Source: an uncultured Bryobacterales bacterium (GTDB lineage: Bacteria > Acidobacteriota > Terriglobia > Bryobacterales > UBA6623). Taken from it: a stretch of DNA of 64,000 nucleotides. A model generated the notes under the pieces. It did no database searches. It was not told the DNA's origin and saw only the letters and a list, made by a program, of their open reading frames with translations. Each line of letters begins with the position of its first letter. Position 1 is the stretch's first letter. Shown here in pieces: positions 46,982-56,499 of the stretch. The position numbers and the translations under genes are program-made. Location of the stretch: the NCBI GenBank assembly GCA_951813065.1, contig CATOTH010000001.1, positions 496,001 to 560,000 of the forward strand, given 5' to 3'.

Positions 46982-49525
46982 ATGGCTTCCAAGGTCTTAG
47001 CATCGGGGACCTTCCTAGCTGTACTGCCGTTGCTCTCCGCTGCCGAGGTCTCGTTTTCTCAAGATGTCGAGCCGATTCTCCAGCAACATTGCGTCATTTG
47101 CCATGGTGAGGTCTTACAGCAGAGCGGCCTCCGGCTCGACCGGCGAGATAACGCGATGCTGGGCGGCAATTCCGGGCCGGTCATCGAGCCGGGCGATCCC
47201 ACTGCAAGCGCCCTGATTAAACGGCTCGAGGGAGCCGACGGGCTCGAGCAGATGCCTCCGGGGCGCCAGCTATCGGAACCCGAGATCGCGACGATTCGTG
47301 CGTGGGTCGAGGAGGGTGCTGTCTGGGAGGTCTCGGGTGCCCCCCAAGACTCCGCCGCAACGGTTGGGCACTGGGGATTTCGGCCAATCCGCAGGCCTGC
47401 GGTTCCGAGCGTTCGGGACGCCAACTGGGTGCGCAATCCGATCGATGCCTTTGTACTGTCCAGGCTGGAGACGGAGGGTTTCGGGCCATCGCCCGAAGCA
47501 GCGGCCCAAACGCTGGCGCGTCGGGCGTCCCTTGACATCACGGGCCTGCCACCCGACCAAGGCGCAATCTCCCGCGATCTCGCCTACGAAGCGCTTGTCG
47601 AACGCTTACTCCAATCCAAGCACTTCGGCGAACGCTGGGCCACGCAGTGGCTCGACCTTGTGCGGTACGCGGACTCGGACGGATACGAAAAGGACAGTGT
47701 CCGACCGCACGCCTGGAGATACCGACATTGGGTAATCGAAGCCCTGAACCGAGACATGCCGTTCGACCAGTTCACCGTTGACCAGATTGCCGGGGATCTG
47801 GTTCCGGGATCTACAACCGAGCACCGCGTCGCAACCGGTTTCTACCGCAACACCCTCAAGAACCGCGAGGGCGGAGTCAAGGTCGAGGAATTCCGTTTCG
47901 AAGAGGTGGTTGACCGGACCAACACGGTCGCCACCGTCTGGCTGGGCCTTTCGATGGAATGTGCTCGGTGCCACGACCACAAGTACGATCCAATCACCCA
48001 CAAAGACTATTACCGGATGTTCGCCTTCTTCAACGAGTTGGACGAAGTGGACATTGATGCTCCCCTGCCCGGGGAAGTCGGTCCCTACCTCGGCGCAAAG
48101 CCCGGATTCGACCGTCAGCTCCGAGCGATCTACGACAAGTACAAGGTGCGGGAGCTACTCGGCCCATGGACAGAGAAGATGCTCTGGGCCTCGGAAAACC
48201 CGGGCGTGGAACACGAATGGGACACTAGCTGGGACATCCTCGCGCTCTATCTGGACGACGGCCAGCGCATTCTGCGAACACCGCCGGAAGAGCGCCCCTG
48301 GCGTGAAGACTACGCCCTTACGGAATGGTTCCTGCGCAACTACAGCCGGGTTGTTAGCGAGGAGGACTACGAAGCCACGGGTTTCAAGGATGCAATACAA
48401 GAAGTCCATGCCCTCGCGGACTCGTTTCCAGACGTCAGCCGTGCCCGCGCGATCCAAATCGCGGCCATGCCACCCATGTCTCACGTCCACCCTGACGGCC
48501 TGTGGGACGAACTGGGCGAGGAAGTGTCCGCCGGCACGCCGGCGGTCCTGCCCCCCATCGCTCCCGAACAATCCCTTCCCAACCGGCTCGACTTAGCTCG
48601 CTGGCTCGCTGCACCGGAGAACCCTCTCACAGCCCGTGTCGCAGTCAACCGGATCTGGCAGGAGTATTTTGGCACCGGCTTGGTCGCAAGTTCCGACAAT
48701 TTCGGCTTGCGCGGAGAGGCACCCTCGCATCCGCAGCTGCTTGATTGGCTGGCGGCGGAATTCATCGGTTCGGGCTGGAGCGTCAAGCATGTCCATCGCT
48801 TGATCGCGACGTCAGCAACCTATCGCCAGGACTCCGCGTGGCGCGAGGACATGGCCGCGATCGATCCGGCAAACCGGCTGCTGGGCCGGCAAGTCCGGCT
48901 GCGCCTGCCGGCAGAAACGATTCGGGACACGTCGCTGTCCGTTGCCGGCCTGCTTGACCCAACCGTCGGCGGGCGGAGTGTCCGTCCGTACCAGCCGCCC
49001 GGCGTGGCCGAACTCAGTTACGGCAGTTCAGTGAAATGGCCCACCAGTGCGGGGAGCGACGGCTACCGCCGAGGAGTCTACATCCACTTCCAGCGCACCA
49101 CGCCGTACCCTTTCCTGGCAAACTTCGACCTGCAGGAGCGGAATGTCGCGCTCTGCACAAGAAGCCGCTCGAACACCCCCCTGCAGGCGCTGAACTTGCT
49201 GAACGACCCGGTTTTCTTCGAGATCGCCCAGGGTCTGGCGTTCCGTATCCTGACCGAAACCCCCGGCCAGCCGTTCGAGACGCGCCTCGACCGCGCCTTC
49301 GACTTGTGTCTCGCGCGCGAGCCGCAGATGTCCGAACGGGACCTGCTGCACGACTACTTCATTCGCCAGCGGGCTCTGCTGGAGGACGACGAACAGGCCG
49401 CCCGTGAGTGGTTCCCGTTCGAACTCACGGAAACAGGGGAACCGACCGACCGGACCGCGTTGGCTGCATGGGTTGGCATCAGCAGGATCCTGTTGAACAT
49501 GGACGAGTTCATCACACGGGAGTAA
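46982..49525 (+). CDS. Secreted c-type cytochrome with DUF1549 and DUF1553 domains
   Basis: The 847-residue protein from the ATG at 46982 has a signal peptide and a planctomycete-type cytochrome domain with heme site CVICH (residues 37-41) and the MPPGRQLSEPEIATIRAWVEEGA segment. DUF1549 follows (about 145-350, NPIDAFVLSRLETEGFGPSP; CARCHDHKYDPITHKDYY near 325 contains another CxxCH). DUF1553 comes last (about 545-800, LARWLAAPENPLTARVAVNRIWQEYFGTGLV and SHPQLLDWLAAEFI). The reaction is unknown, although such proteins co-occur with sulfatases and DUF1501 in glycan-degrading bacteria. The gene ends directly before the DUF1501 start. Confidence 0.92.
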   Translation: MASKVLASGTFLAVLPLLSAAEVSFSQDVEPILQQHCVICHGEVLQQSGLRLDRRDNAMLGGNSGPVIEPGDPTASALIKRLEGADGLEQMPPGRQLSEPEIATIRAWVEEGAVWEVSGAPQDSAATVGHWGFRPIRRPAVPSVRDANWVRNPIDAFVLSRLETEGFGPSPEAAAQTLARRASLDITGLPPDQGAISRDLAYEALVERLLQSKHFGERWATQWLDLVRYADSDGYEKDSVRPHAWRYRHWVIEALNRDMPFDQFTVDQIAGDLVPGSTTEHRVATGFYRNTLKNREGGVKVEEFRFEEVVDRTNTVATVWLGLSMECARCHDHKYDPITHKDYYRMFAFFNELDEVDIDAPLPGEVGPYLGAKPGFDRQLRAIYDKYKVRELLGPWTEKMLWASENPGVEHEWDTSWDILALYLDDGQRILRTPPEERPWREDYALTEWFLRNYSRVVSEEDYEATGFKDAIQEVHALADSFPDVSRARAIQIAAMPPMSHVHPDGLWDELGEEVSAGTPAVLPPIAPEQSLPNRLDLARWLAAPENPLTARVAVNRIWQEYFGTGLVASSDNFGLRGEAPSHPQLLDWLAAEFIGSGWSVKHVHRLIATSATYRQDSAWREDMAAIDPANRLLGRQVRLRLPAETIRDTSLSVAGLLDPTVGGRSVRPYQPPGVAELSYGSSVKWPTSAGSDGYRRGVYIHFQRTTPYPFLANFDLQERNVALCTRSRSNTPLQALNLLNDPVFFEIAQGLAFRILTETPGQPFETRLDRAFDLCLAREPQMSERDLLHDYFIRQRALLEDDEQAAREWFPFELTETGEPTDRTALAAWVGISRILLNMDEFITRE

Positions 49526-50959
49526 ATGGCAATGACTTCAGCAGCCTACCGCGGCATTCAGACCCGCAGGAGCTTTCTCGACACCTGCGCCGGAGGGCTC
49601 GGCACTGTCGGCCTCGCGCACCTGATGGGGATCGAGGGCTTGACCGCCGCCGAGTCGCCAAGCCCGCTGGCTTCGCGGGACCCACATTTCGCTCCGCGGG
49701 CGAAAAACCTGATCTTTCTCTTCATGGCCGGCGCCCCGAGCCAGATGGATCTGTTCGATCCAAAGCCTGGCCTGAGGAAATGGCATGGCGAAGCCCTTCC
49801 TCCGTCGATGACGAAGGATCTGAACCTGGCATTCATCAAGCCCACCGCCAAGGTTCTCGCCAGTCCGCGCGAGTTTTCCCGCTGCGGACACAGTGGCATC
49901 GAGATCAGCGACTACCTGCCGCATCTGCAGGATGCTGCAGATGACATCTGTCTTGTCCGCTCGATGCAAACTGGTCAAGTCAACCACCATCCCGGTCAAT
50001 CGATGCTGATGAGCGGCAGTCCGCTGGTCGGGCGGCCGACCGTTGGGGCTTGGTTGACCTACGGCCTCGGCAGCGAGTCGCGCAACTTGCCGGGCTTCGT
50101 TGTCTTGAGTTCGGGCCGTGGCGCCAGCGGCGGCTCTTCGAACTTCTCGAGCGGCTTTCTGCCCTCAAGCTACGCGGGTGTCCCGTTCCGCAAGTCCGGC
50201 GACCCGATCCTGTACCTCTCCAATCCCCAAGGTGTCTCGCGAGAATCCCAGCGACTGAGCCTGGAAACCCTCAGGCACCTGAACGCGGAGAACCAGGAAC
50301 GAACCGGGGACCCGCAGATCGCATCCCGCATGGCGAACTACGAACTCGCGTTCCGGATGCAAGCGTCCGCTCCCGAACTGCTCGACTTCTCCGACGAATC
50401 ACAGTCGACGAAGGACAGTTACGGAATTGAGCAGGAGCCGACCAACGCCTATGGAACGAATTGCCTGCTGGCCCGCAGGATGGTCGAGCGGGGGGTGCGG
50501 GTCGTGATGTTGATTCATGCGTCGTGGGACGACCACACGAATCTCGACGAGGGGCTGAAGAAGAATTGCGATATCACCGACAAGCCAGTTGCCGCCCTCA
50601 TCAGGGATCTTAAGCAGCGAGGCTTGCTCGACGAAACCCTGGTTGTCTGGGGCGGCGAATTCGGGCGTACTTCGCTGGGACAACTCAAACATGTGGGCGA
50701 CAAGGTCGGTCGAGACCACCACCCAAACGGCTACTCCATGTGGCTTGCGGGAGGCGGAGTCAAGGGCGGCCAAGCCGTCGGGGCAACTGACGATCTCGCC
50801 CTCAAGGCCGTCGAGGACCCGGTGCATGTACATGACTTGCAGGCCACGGTCCTCCATTTGATGGGGCTTGACCACGAGCGGCTGACATACCGCCACATGG
50901 GCCGTGATTTCCGGCTCACTGACGTGTCAGGGTCAGTGGTTGACAAATTGCTCGCGTAA
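49526..50959 (+). CDS. DUF1501 protein with a twin-arginine-like signal
   Basis: The 477-residue protein starts at the ATG immediately after the preceding stop and has a Tat-type leader (IQTRRSFLDTCAGGLGTVGLAHLMG). DUF1501 landmarks follow: NLIFLFMAGAPSQMDLFDPKPGL, VNHHPGQSMLMSG, NYELAFRMQ and LVVWGGEFGRTSLGQ. It ends with DLQATVLHLMGLDHERLTYRHMGRDFRLTDV. The family is related to the alkaline phosphatase/sulfatase superfamily, but its activity is unproven. It is nearly always found with DUF1549/1553 cytochromes, as here, and translation is probably coupled. Confidence 0.93.
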   Translation: MAMTSAAYRGIQTRRSFLDTCAGGLGTVGLAHLMGIEGLTAAESPSPLASRDPHFAPRAKNLIFLFMAGAPSQMDLFDPKPGLRKWHGEALPPSMTKDLNLAFIKPTAKVLASPREFSRCGHSGIEISDYLPHLQDAADDICLVRSMQTGQVNHHPGQSMLMSGSPLVGRPTVGAWLTYGLGSESRNLPGFVVLSSGRGASGGSSNFSSGFLPSSYAGVPFRKSGDPILYLSNPQGVSRESQRLSLETLRHLNAENQERTGDPQIASRMANYELAFRMQASAPELLDFSDESQSTKDSYGIEQEPTNAYGTNCLLARRMVERGVRVVMLIHASWDDHTNLDEGLKKNCDITDKPVAALIRDLKQRGLLDETLVVWGGEFGRTSLGQLKHVGDKVGRDHHPNGYSMWLAGGGVKGGQAVGATDDLALKAVEDPVHVHDLQATVLHLMGLDHERLTYRHMGRDFRLTDVSGSVVDKLLA

Positions 50960-51473
50960 GCCGCAGATCGCCTGGTTCAGCGTCCGGGGATTCTGGGCTT
51001 CTCGCCTCGGCGAGTTGCCGACGGTGCCGAGCTTCCAGGGCGGTCGCGCGAGCGCTTCCACCGTGAACGCCGCGTCGCGAGCCCCCAGGAGCCGACTTCA
51101 ATCGATAGACAGAACAGTGCCTCCCTGCCCCGGCAACTCGGTCTCAACGCCCTCCGAGGCGCTGTCACGCAGGTTGGCTGTTCCTCGGCGACTTGATCTT
51201 CCAACAGCTTGTCGGAACGCGCCCTTCAAGGACATGACATCGCCGAATTCGTGATGGATAGTGGCACAGCTCTCGTACTCCCCGGCGTGCCTCCCGTTAA
51301 CGCCGCCATTCTGGATTCCACTGGACTCCAAGACACCAACTTGTCAATCGGTTCAGGGCCCTTCGTCGGCGTGGCAACACTCGATAGAGTAACGGAATTC
51401 GGCCGGCCGTCTTGCAGGAATTGGTTGACCAATAGAAGCCTTGAGCCAAGCTTCCAATCAGGCACGAGACGCT
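50960..51473. other. Intergenic region without supported gene
   Basis: This gap of about 510 bases after DUF1501 has only short frames on both strands with no recognised motif. Confidence 0.4.
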
Positions 51474-51641
51474 ATGCAGAACTCAAATGAGGCCGATACT
51501 GAAGGGAACGGACCGGATTCCGCCGTAAGAAACGCAGTTGGACTGCCGAGCGAACCCTGCGTGACAATGATCGCCGACGTGGCCAAGAACGACACATCGA
51601 ACTCAGGCGAGCAGGCGTTCGGGATAGGAGGCACAGAATGA
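51474..51641 (+). CDS. Possible 55-residue ORF coupled to the next gene
   Basis: A short frame (ATG at 51474) ends with a TGA that overlaps the ATG of the next gene (ATGA at 51638-51641). Its product is hydrophilic, without signal or domain. The overlap suggests translational coupling, but coding is uncertain because no ribosome site or homologue could be seen. Confidence 0.25.
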   Translation: MQNSNEADTEGNGPDSAVRNAVGLPSEPCVTMIADVAKNDTSNSGEQAFGIGGTE

Positions 51642-52300
51642 CCAATAAGAGACAAACGATGATCCTTGCCATCGCATCGCTGCAAGTGGGAGTCGCATAT
51701 GCTGCGGAGATTCCCGATTCCGCCCATTCGGCGATGAAGGTAGTGGGAATGGCCCGGGCGGCTGTGTCGGAAATGCCCGTCCTGACGGGTGCCGAGGGAT
51801 TCGATGTGGATGTGTTTCGCCAGGCGCTGAGAGACTCGCGCGGCGATGTTCCGTACCAGGCGTTCTTGACGGCTCGCAACGTTACGGACTTTGTGGGCGG
51901 GGCAACCACGTACTCCGCACAATTGGCGTCGTACGACATCGCCTGGGCCGCCCTCGAGATGAATTGGGTATACGCCATCTTGCTTGGAGACGAGGACCAG
52001 GCCAACAGCATCCAGACCGAAAGCAACTGGCTGCTAGGCCAGCACGACTTGTACCTGTCAAATGTTGTCGACCAGCCTAGTTATGTCGTGTTCGCCAGCA
52101 CCTTGTATCAGCGCAACGAGGCCAGCAATCTTGCAATGTCAATCCGGCGGGTCGCTGCTGACGTCAATATCGCGGCACATATTCCGAATGCAATCGACCC
52201 TGAAGGCTATGTCCGCCAAAGGCTGCAAAGCGTTTTTCGGAGATTGACCAACACGGCGGACTTCATCCGTGACGCCGGGGAAGCGTATTCGTACTATTAA
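51638..52300 (+). CDS. Exported protein of unknown function
   Basis: The 220-residue protein has a clear signal peptide (MTNKRQTMILAIASLQVGVAYAAE) and a perfect AGGAGG ribosome site. The mature part is mostly helical in appearance and rich in Ala, Asn and aromatic residues (YDIAWAALEMNWVYAILLGDEDQAN). It has no cysteine and no recognisable motif, and it ends with EAYSYY. It was not recognised as any known family. It lies between DUF1501 and a DHDPS-fold gene on the same strand but is separated from both. Confidence 0.7.
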   Translation: MTNKRQTMILAIASLQVGVAYAAEIPDSAHSAMKVVGMARAAVSEMPVLTGAEGFDVDVFRQALRDSRGDVPYQAFLTARNVTDFVGGATTYSAQLASYDIAWAALEMNWVYAILLGDEDQANSIQTESNWLLGQHDLYLSNVVDQPSYVVFASTLYQRNEASNLAMSIRRVAADVNIAAHIPNAIDPEGYVRQRLQSVFRRLTNTADFIRDAGEAYSYY

Positions 52301-52431
52301 CCGACGCCTGCCAAGGTCAGTTGTGAGCTGCCGCCACGGACGGCCGCGCGAGACAATCGCAACCTGCGATCCGAGTGGCTCGGAAAATCGCCCGGAGCAT
52401 CGAGTCGACCTGCTTGCTACCGGCGAGGCCG

Positions 52432-53346
52432 ATGCCAGATTTCAGCTTGTACCATGGGAATTCGGCCAGCATGCAATTTCGCGGCATCTACGCTCCGCTG
52501 ACCACACCCTTCGACCATCAGGGGAACGTCTATCGGTCGAAGTTCGAATTCAACCTGTCACAGCTAAGGCGCACAAAGCTATCCGGATTTGTTGTCGCCG
52601 ACCAGTGGGGGGAAGGGCTCCTTCTGGCGGAGGAGGAAAGGGTCGATATCTGGCGCCGAGCTGTTGCCCTATCCAGTGGCGAAGCTGACATTCTGGCTGC
52701 CATTTCGGGTACCGGTGTCCCCGTCACCCGCAGGCTGTTGTCAGAGGCTGCGACAGCGGGATGCGTTGCGGCTATCGTCGAGGCTCCAGAAACCGACAAG
52801 CTTGCGCCCGGGTCGGATACCACCGATCTCTTCTATCGGTCAGTTGCGGATTCAGCGTCGTTGCCGCTTCTGGTAGGGATCCGGCTTGACGGCGCGGACG
52901 AACGCAACGCTGCCCGACTCGCGGGTCTGGCAGCGCACCCTAGAATCTACGGTGCTGCGATCCAAAACTGCAACCCGGCGTTCGTCCGGGCGGCAAGGCG
53001 GGCCTGCGGGTCGGAATTCGCCATTGTCGTCCGGGACATGGAAGCTGCAGTACCCTGTCTTGAAGCCGGGGCTTGCGCGGCAATCCTGGCAGTAGCGTCG
53101 GTAGTGCCGTTCTACGTACTCTCGATCGAGGAGGCTGTGCGGACGCGGGAGCACGCCGCTGCTTTGGAGTTGGTCGCAAGGGCGGTGGACCTTGAGCGCC
53201 TGCTCCAACGGCACGGTGTTCCCGCGCTGAAGCGAGCGTTGGACTTGCGTAGCGGCTACGGCGGCCGGCCTAGGCTGCCGTTATCGGATGTCTCGGCTCC
53301 AACGTCGGAAGCAATAGCACTGGCCCTGTACGAACTCGCAAGCTGA
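52432..53346 (+). CDS. DHDPS/N-acetylneuraminate-lyase-fold protein without catalytic lysine
   Basis: The 304-residue protein aligns with the DapA/NanA barrel from its start (FRGIYAPLTTPFDHQGNV) through the AAISGTGVPVT strand to the end. The catalytic elements are changed. The GTTGE loop reads ADQWGEG. The Tyr-bearing strand (LYNVPSRTG in E. coli DapA) reads LVGIRLDGA. The Schiff-base lysine strand (IIGIKE) reads IYGAAIQN around residues 172-179, with Ala or Gln at the lysine position. A standard class I aldolase reaction is therefore unlikely. The ATG at 52432 has CGAGG just upstream; 52471 is the alternative start. It has no tight operon partner. Confidence 0.75.
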   Translation: MPDFSLYHGNSASMQFRGIYAPLTTPFDHQGNVYRSKFEFNLSQLRRTKLSGFVVADQWGEGLLLAEEERVDIWRRAVALSSGEADILAAISGTGVPVTRRLLSEAATAGCVAAIVEAPETDKLAPGSDTTDLFYRSVADSASLPLLVGIRLDGADERNAARLAGLAAHPRIYGAAIQNCNPAFVRAARRACGSEFAIVVRDMEAAVPCLEAGACAAILAVASVVPFYVLSIEEAVRTREHAAALELVARAVDLERLLQRHGVPALKRALDLRSGYGGRPRLPLSDVSAPTSEAIALALYELAS

Positions 53347-53655
53347 GCGGCTTCGTCAACCAGCTTGGTGGATCGGTGGCTCTTCAATCCGTGGTCGCCA
53401 GCAGAGCGGGGACCAACCGCCTTGGCACGAGAACTCGCGGAACAAACGGGCAAGTAGCCCTCGACACTCATCCGACGAACGCTGCACTCGCGGGAGAAGA
53501 CACCGGGCGTCGGGTCATGATTGGCGTCTGATGCGGCTGGCTACCTCAAGGGAGCGAGTGGACAGAAACTTCCCGATTCGTTCCGACCATCCGGTCGCGC
53601 AAGCCGCTACATGACGGTATTGACCCAACCCGGATTCCCGAGCATGCCAAAAAGC
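53347..53655. other. Convergent intergenic region
   Basis: This gap of about 310 bases lies between the ends of the DHDPS-like gene and bshC. No gene, RNA or clear terminator hairpin was found. Confidence 0.35.
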
Positions 53656-55257
53656 CTACTGAATCAGTACCTTGTGGTCAGCAAAGCCGGGCTCAATCGC
53701 ATCGAGGACCCGGTCGACAAACGACAGTCCATACTTCGCCAGAAACGGCAACACGCCATAAACTCTTTCCTGGAGATTGTCCGTAGGATAGAGCGAATCG
53801 GCGAGCTTTGCAGCGTGCAGTTGGCTGGTTTCTGACCGCCGCAAGGCCTCCCGTGAGACCTTGGATTGAATCTTGTCCAGCTGGTATCCGATCTTCTGAC
53901 CTGACAGTTCGAAACTGTCTGCAAGGGTTGGATCGAAGGACCTGAGTGCCTTCTCTATCTGCTCCAATGAATGGCCGATCCCGGCGCGCTCCGACTGGAG
54001 CACTTCCTGCAGTGGTGACGGGACGACCTTGGACGCAATTGCCACCTCCAGTTCGCGCCGGGGAACGAGGCAATCCGACCACGACAGGCGATACTTATTC
54101 AGCAGCTTGCTCAAGACACTGTCCAGCACGGTAAAGCTAGCCCTTGGCAGTACGGCCGGCATCCGGCCCAGCAGCTTCTCGTACAGGACAGAGGCCTGCC
54201 CAAGATAGGCCGCTTCAGACGGCCCCGCGACCAATGCGGCGGTGGGGAGCAGAAAGTCCTGCATGACGGGGCGCAATAGCGCGCTGGGTGAGATATCGAG
54301 TGGCGTCTCGGCCAGCCGCCCGAGCAACTCGTCCCGCGAGTATGACCGGGACTTCGCTCTATAGATCCCGTTCTCGCGCTTTAGCGCGACACGTCGGCTG
54401 TCCTCGAACAGCATGACCAAGGACGTGGAGGCCTGGAAGTGCACCTGTTGGTGATACCCGGCCGCAAGCAGGCTCGTACCGCGCCGGAGCAATGCGTCTG
54501 TCAGTTCAGGCGTCCGCTCGATCGCGTTCCGCAGCAGCGGTGCCGCCAACTCGCGAATGCCAGGTTCCATCGGGCACAGGAAAACGATTCCCGACTCGCG
54601 AAGAAGCGAGCGGTACAGCGCTCCGAAACCTTGACCAAACAGTGGCGCCGCGCCATAAGCGCTGCGGGCCAGCGAGACGGCTTCACTGGCAAACGGCATG
54701 CCCTCGAAAAGAGCCTCGGCCACATCCAGCCGCGCCTCGAGAACGCGGACCTCACCCACCGCCGCCCCGGACTCGCCTTCCGTTGTGGCCTCGATTCTGC
54801 GGGGCACTCCGGTGGGCCCGAACACCCAGGTGTGGTTGACCTCGTCAAGATCGTGATCTTCGGTGGCCAGCCAGAAGACCGGGACGGCTGGCGTGCCGCA
54901 CCTGGTGAGTTCTTCAGCGCACCGTACTGCAGTGAGCACCTTATAAAGAGTGAAGACTGGCCCTCCGAGCAATCCAACCTGCTGCCCGGTGGCTACAACG
55001 ACCGTGCCTTGGGACGCGAGTCGATCCAGATTGGCCAACGTTGCGGCACCGCCGTCATGATTTTGCCGCCTTAGCTCGTCAACCAGGCTCTGCCGGTGCC
55101 TGGCATCGAGACCCACATCGCTAGCAGCGTCCTTCGCTGCCTCGACAGACGGCCGATGCGGAAAGAACCTGCCTACGCCGCCATAGTCGTATAAGAGGTC
55201 GGCGTACAGCCGCCGAGTTCCTGGCAGATCAGACTGAGGGAGTGAAACAGCACTCAT
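53656..55257 (-). CDS. bshC: Bacillithiol biosynthesis cysteine-adding enzyme BshC
   Basis: BshC is the putative ligase that adds cysteine to glucosaminyl-malate in the last step of bacillithiol synthesis. The 533-residue length is normal. The N-terminal domain carries the motifs VVATGQQVGLLGGPVFTLYKVLTAV and FWLATEDHDLDEVNH, which form the nucleotide-binding-like fold. The C-terminal part has the long coiled-coil and the RLSWSDCLV segment. No bshA or bshB homologue is in the window. It starts 6 bases after the stop of the D-threonine-aldolase-like gene, so the two form an operon. It points to low-molecular-weight thiol redox control in this organism. Confidence 0.92.
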   Translation of the reverse strand: MSAVSLPQSDLPGTRRLYADLLYDYGGVGRFFPHRPSVEAAKDAASDVGLDARHRQSLVDELRRQNHDGGAATLANLDRLASQGTVVVATGQQVGLLGGPVFTLYKVLTAVRCAEELTRCGTPAVPVFWLATEDHDLDEVNHTWVFGPTGVPRRIEATTEGESGAAVGEVRVLEARLDVAEALFEGMPFASEAVSLARSAYGAAPLFGQGFGALYRSLLRESGIVFLCPMEPGIRELAAPLLRNAIERTPELTDALLRRGTSLLAAGYHQQVHFQASTSLVMLFEDSRRVALKRENGIYRAKSRSYSRDELLGRLAETPLDISPSALLRPVMQDFLLPTAALVAGPSEAAYLGQASVLYEKLLGRMPAVLPRASFTVLDSVLSKLLNKYRLSWSDCLVPRRELEVAIASKVVPSPLQEVLQSERAGIGHSLEQIEKALRSFDPTLADSFELSGQKIGYQLDKIQSKVSREALRRSETSQLHAAKLADSLYPTDNLQERVYGVLPFLAKYGLSFVDRVLDAIEPGFADHKVLIQ

Positions 55258-55263
55258 CTTTGC

Positions 55264-56499
55264 TCAAACATGTCCCCGCGCGTCGATCTCCCACACCTGC
55301 TGGACATGGTCCCCCCGCACGCAATACATCCGATCGTAGAGGTTCACGTTAGGATCGCAATGCGGTACTACGAGCTCGATCTTGTCGCCTAGCACGATCT
55401 CACGCTCACTGTCGGCAAGCATCAGGGCTCCGTGCTCGTCCCCGCGAAAAGCATATGTCAATCCCGTTGGCCGAGCCACCTCGGGACCGAAATCCCGGTC
55501 AGTCGCAAACGCCTTCAGGCCGGCATCGACCGTCGCGATGTCGTCGTGATTCTTGCTAATGACCGTGGCAAGCACATGGAGCGCGGGCCGAAAATCGTCA
55601 TAGATATCCCCGCCCCGTCCGCCTATCGCTCGGTAGTCAACATCCATCAGCACATACGAGCCAACCTGCAGCTCGGTCATGCCCTTCAAGTCGGAATCAA
55701 TGTTGTAAGTCCCGGTACTGGCGCCTGACATGATCTCGACGGGTAGGCCCTTCTTGAGCATGGCGGCGTGCGATTCGAGCACGGGTGCCATATACTTCGC
55801 CGAGTGCGCCTTCCGCTCTGCGAATCCCTTCACGTGAGAGGACGCCCCGCAATATCCGTGGACTCCACGCAACCGAAGACCGGTCAGCCGGTCAACCGCT
55901 TCGGCAAGCGACACCGCCTTGGAACCGGGGGGAACGCCAGTCCGCCGCCCCAAGGGATCGACATCGATCAGCACATTGAGCCTCACGCCTGACGCGCGGG
56001 CAGCTTCATCGAGTTGCCGGGCGTTGTCGATGTGATCCACCACAGCCATCGTGTCCGGTCGCCGCTCGCACAATCGAATCAATCGATGGATCTTGTTTAG
56101 TCCGACCGACTCGGAAGTCAGCAACAAGCCGCCAATTCCGGCCGCTGCCATGGCCTCCGCCTCGCGGACCGTCGCGACACAGACACCCAGCGCTCCCGCT
56201 CCGACTTGACGCTTCGCGATCTCGGAGCACTTGTGGGTCTTGGCATGGGGTCGCAGTTCCAACTCGGCTTCGGCACTGTGGCTTGCCATTCGCTGGACAT
56301 TTGCTTCGAAGGCATCGAGATCCAAGAGGAGTGAAGGGGTTGGAAGATCGTCCTTTGTGACACCGTCGATGCCATTACCCTTCGCCAGCTTGGCTTCAAT
56401 TTCCCCGATGTCGTAGGCGCGTGCTTGCGGAATCATGATTGCGGGGGCTACGGCGGCGTGTAGGCCGACACGAAGCCATTCTCTGCGGGATGGTCTCAT
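55264..56499 (-). CDS. Exported PLP-dependent D-threonine aldolase/D-serine dehydratase-like protein
   Basis: The 411-residue protein has the alanine-racemase-type N-terminal barrel and the C-terminal domain of the D-threonine aldolase/DSD1 family. Motifs are DLPTPSLLLDLDAFEANVQRM, the PLP lysine in RPHAKTHKC, HGYCGASSHV, MSGASTGTYNID and the metal site VVPHCDPNVNLYDRMY. Such enzymes cleave D-3-hydroxy amino acids or dehydrate D-serine. The N-terminus (RPSRREWLRVGLHAAVAPAIMIP) resembles a twin-arginine signal, which would place a PLP enzyme outside the cytoplasm. A strong GGAGGAGG site precedes the ATG. It is first in an operon with bshC. Confidence 0.9.
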   Translation of the reverse strand: MRPSRREWLRVGLHAAVAPAIMIPQARAYDIGEIEAKLAKGNGIDGVTKDDLPTPSLLLDLDAFEANVQRMASHSAEAELELRPHAKTHKCSEIAKRQVGAGALGVCVATVREAEAMAAAGIGGLLLTSESVGLNKIHRLIRLCERRPDTMAVVDHIDNARQLDEAARASGVRLNVLIDVDPLGRRTGVPPGSKAVSLAEAVDRLTGLRLRGVHGYCGASSHVKGFAERKAHSAKYMAPVLESHAAMLKKGLPVEIMSGASTGTYNIDSDLKGMTELQVGSYVLMDVDYRAIGGRGGDIYDDFRPALHVLATVISKNHDDIATVDAGLKAFATDRDFGPEVARPTGLTYAFRGDEHGALMLADSEREIVLGDKIELVVPHCDPNVNLYDRMYCVRGDHVQQVWEIDARGHV

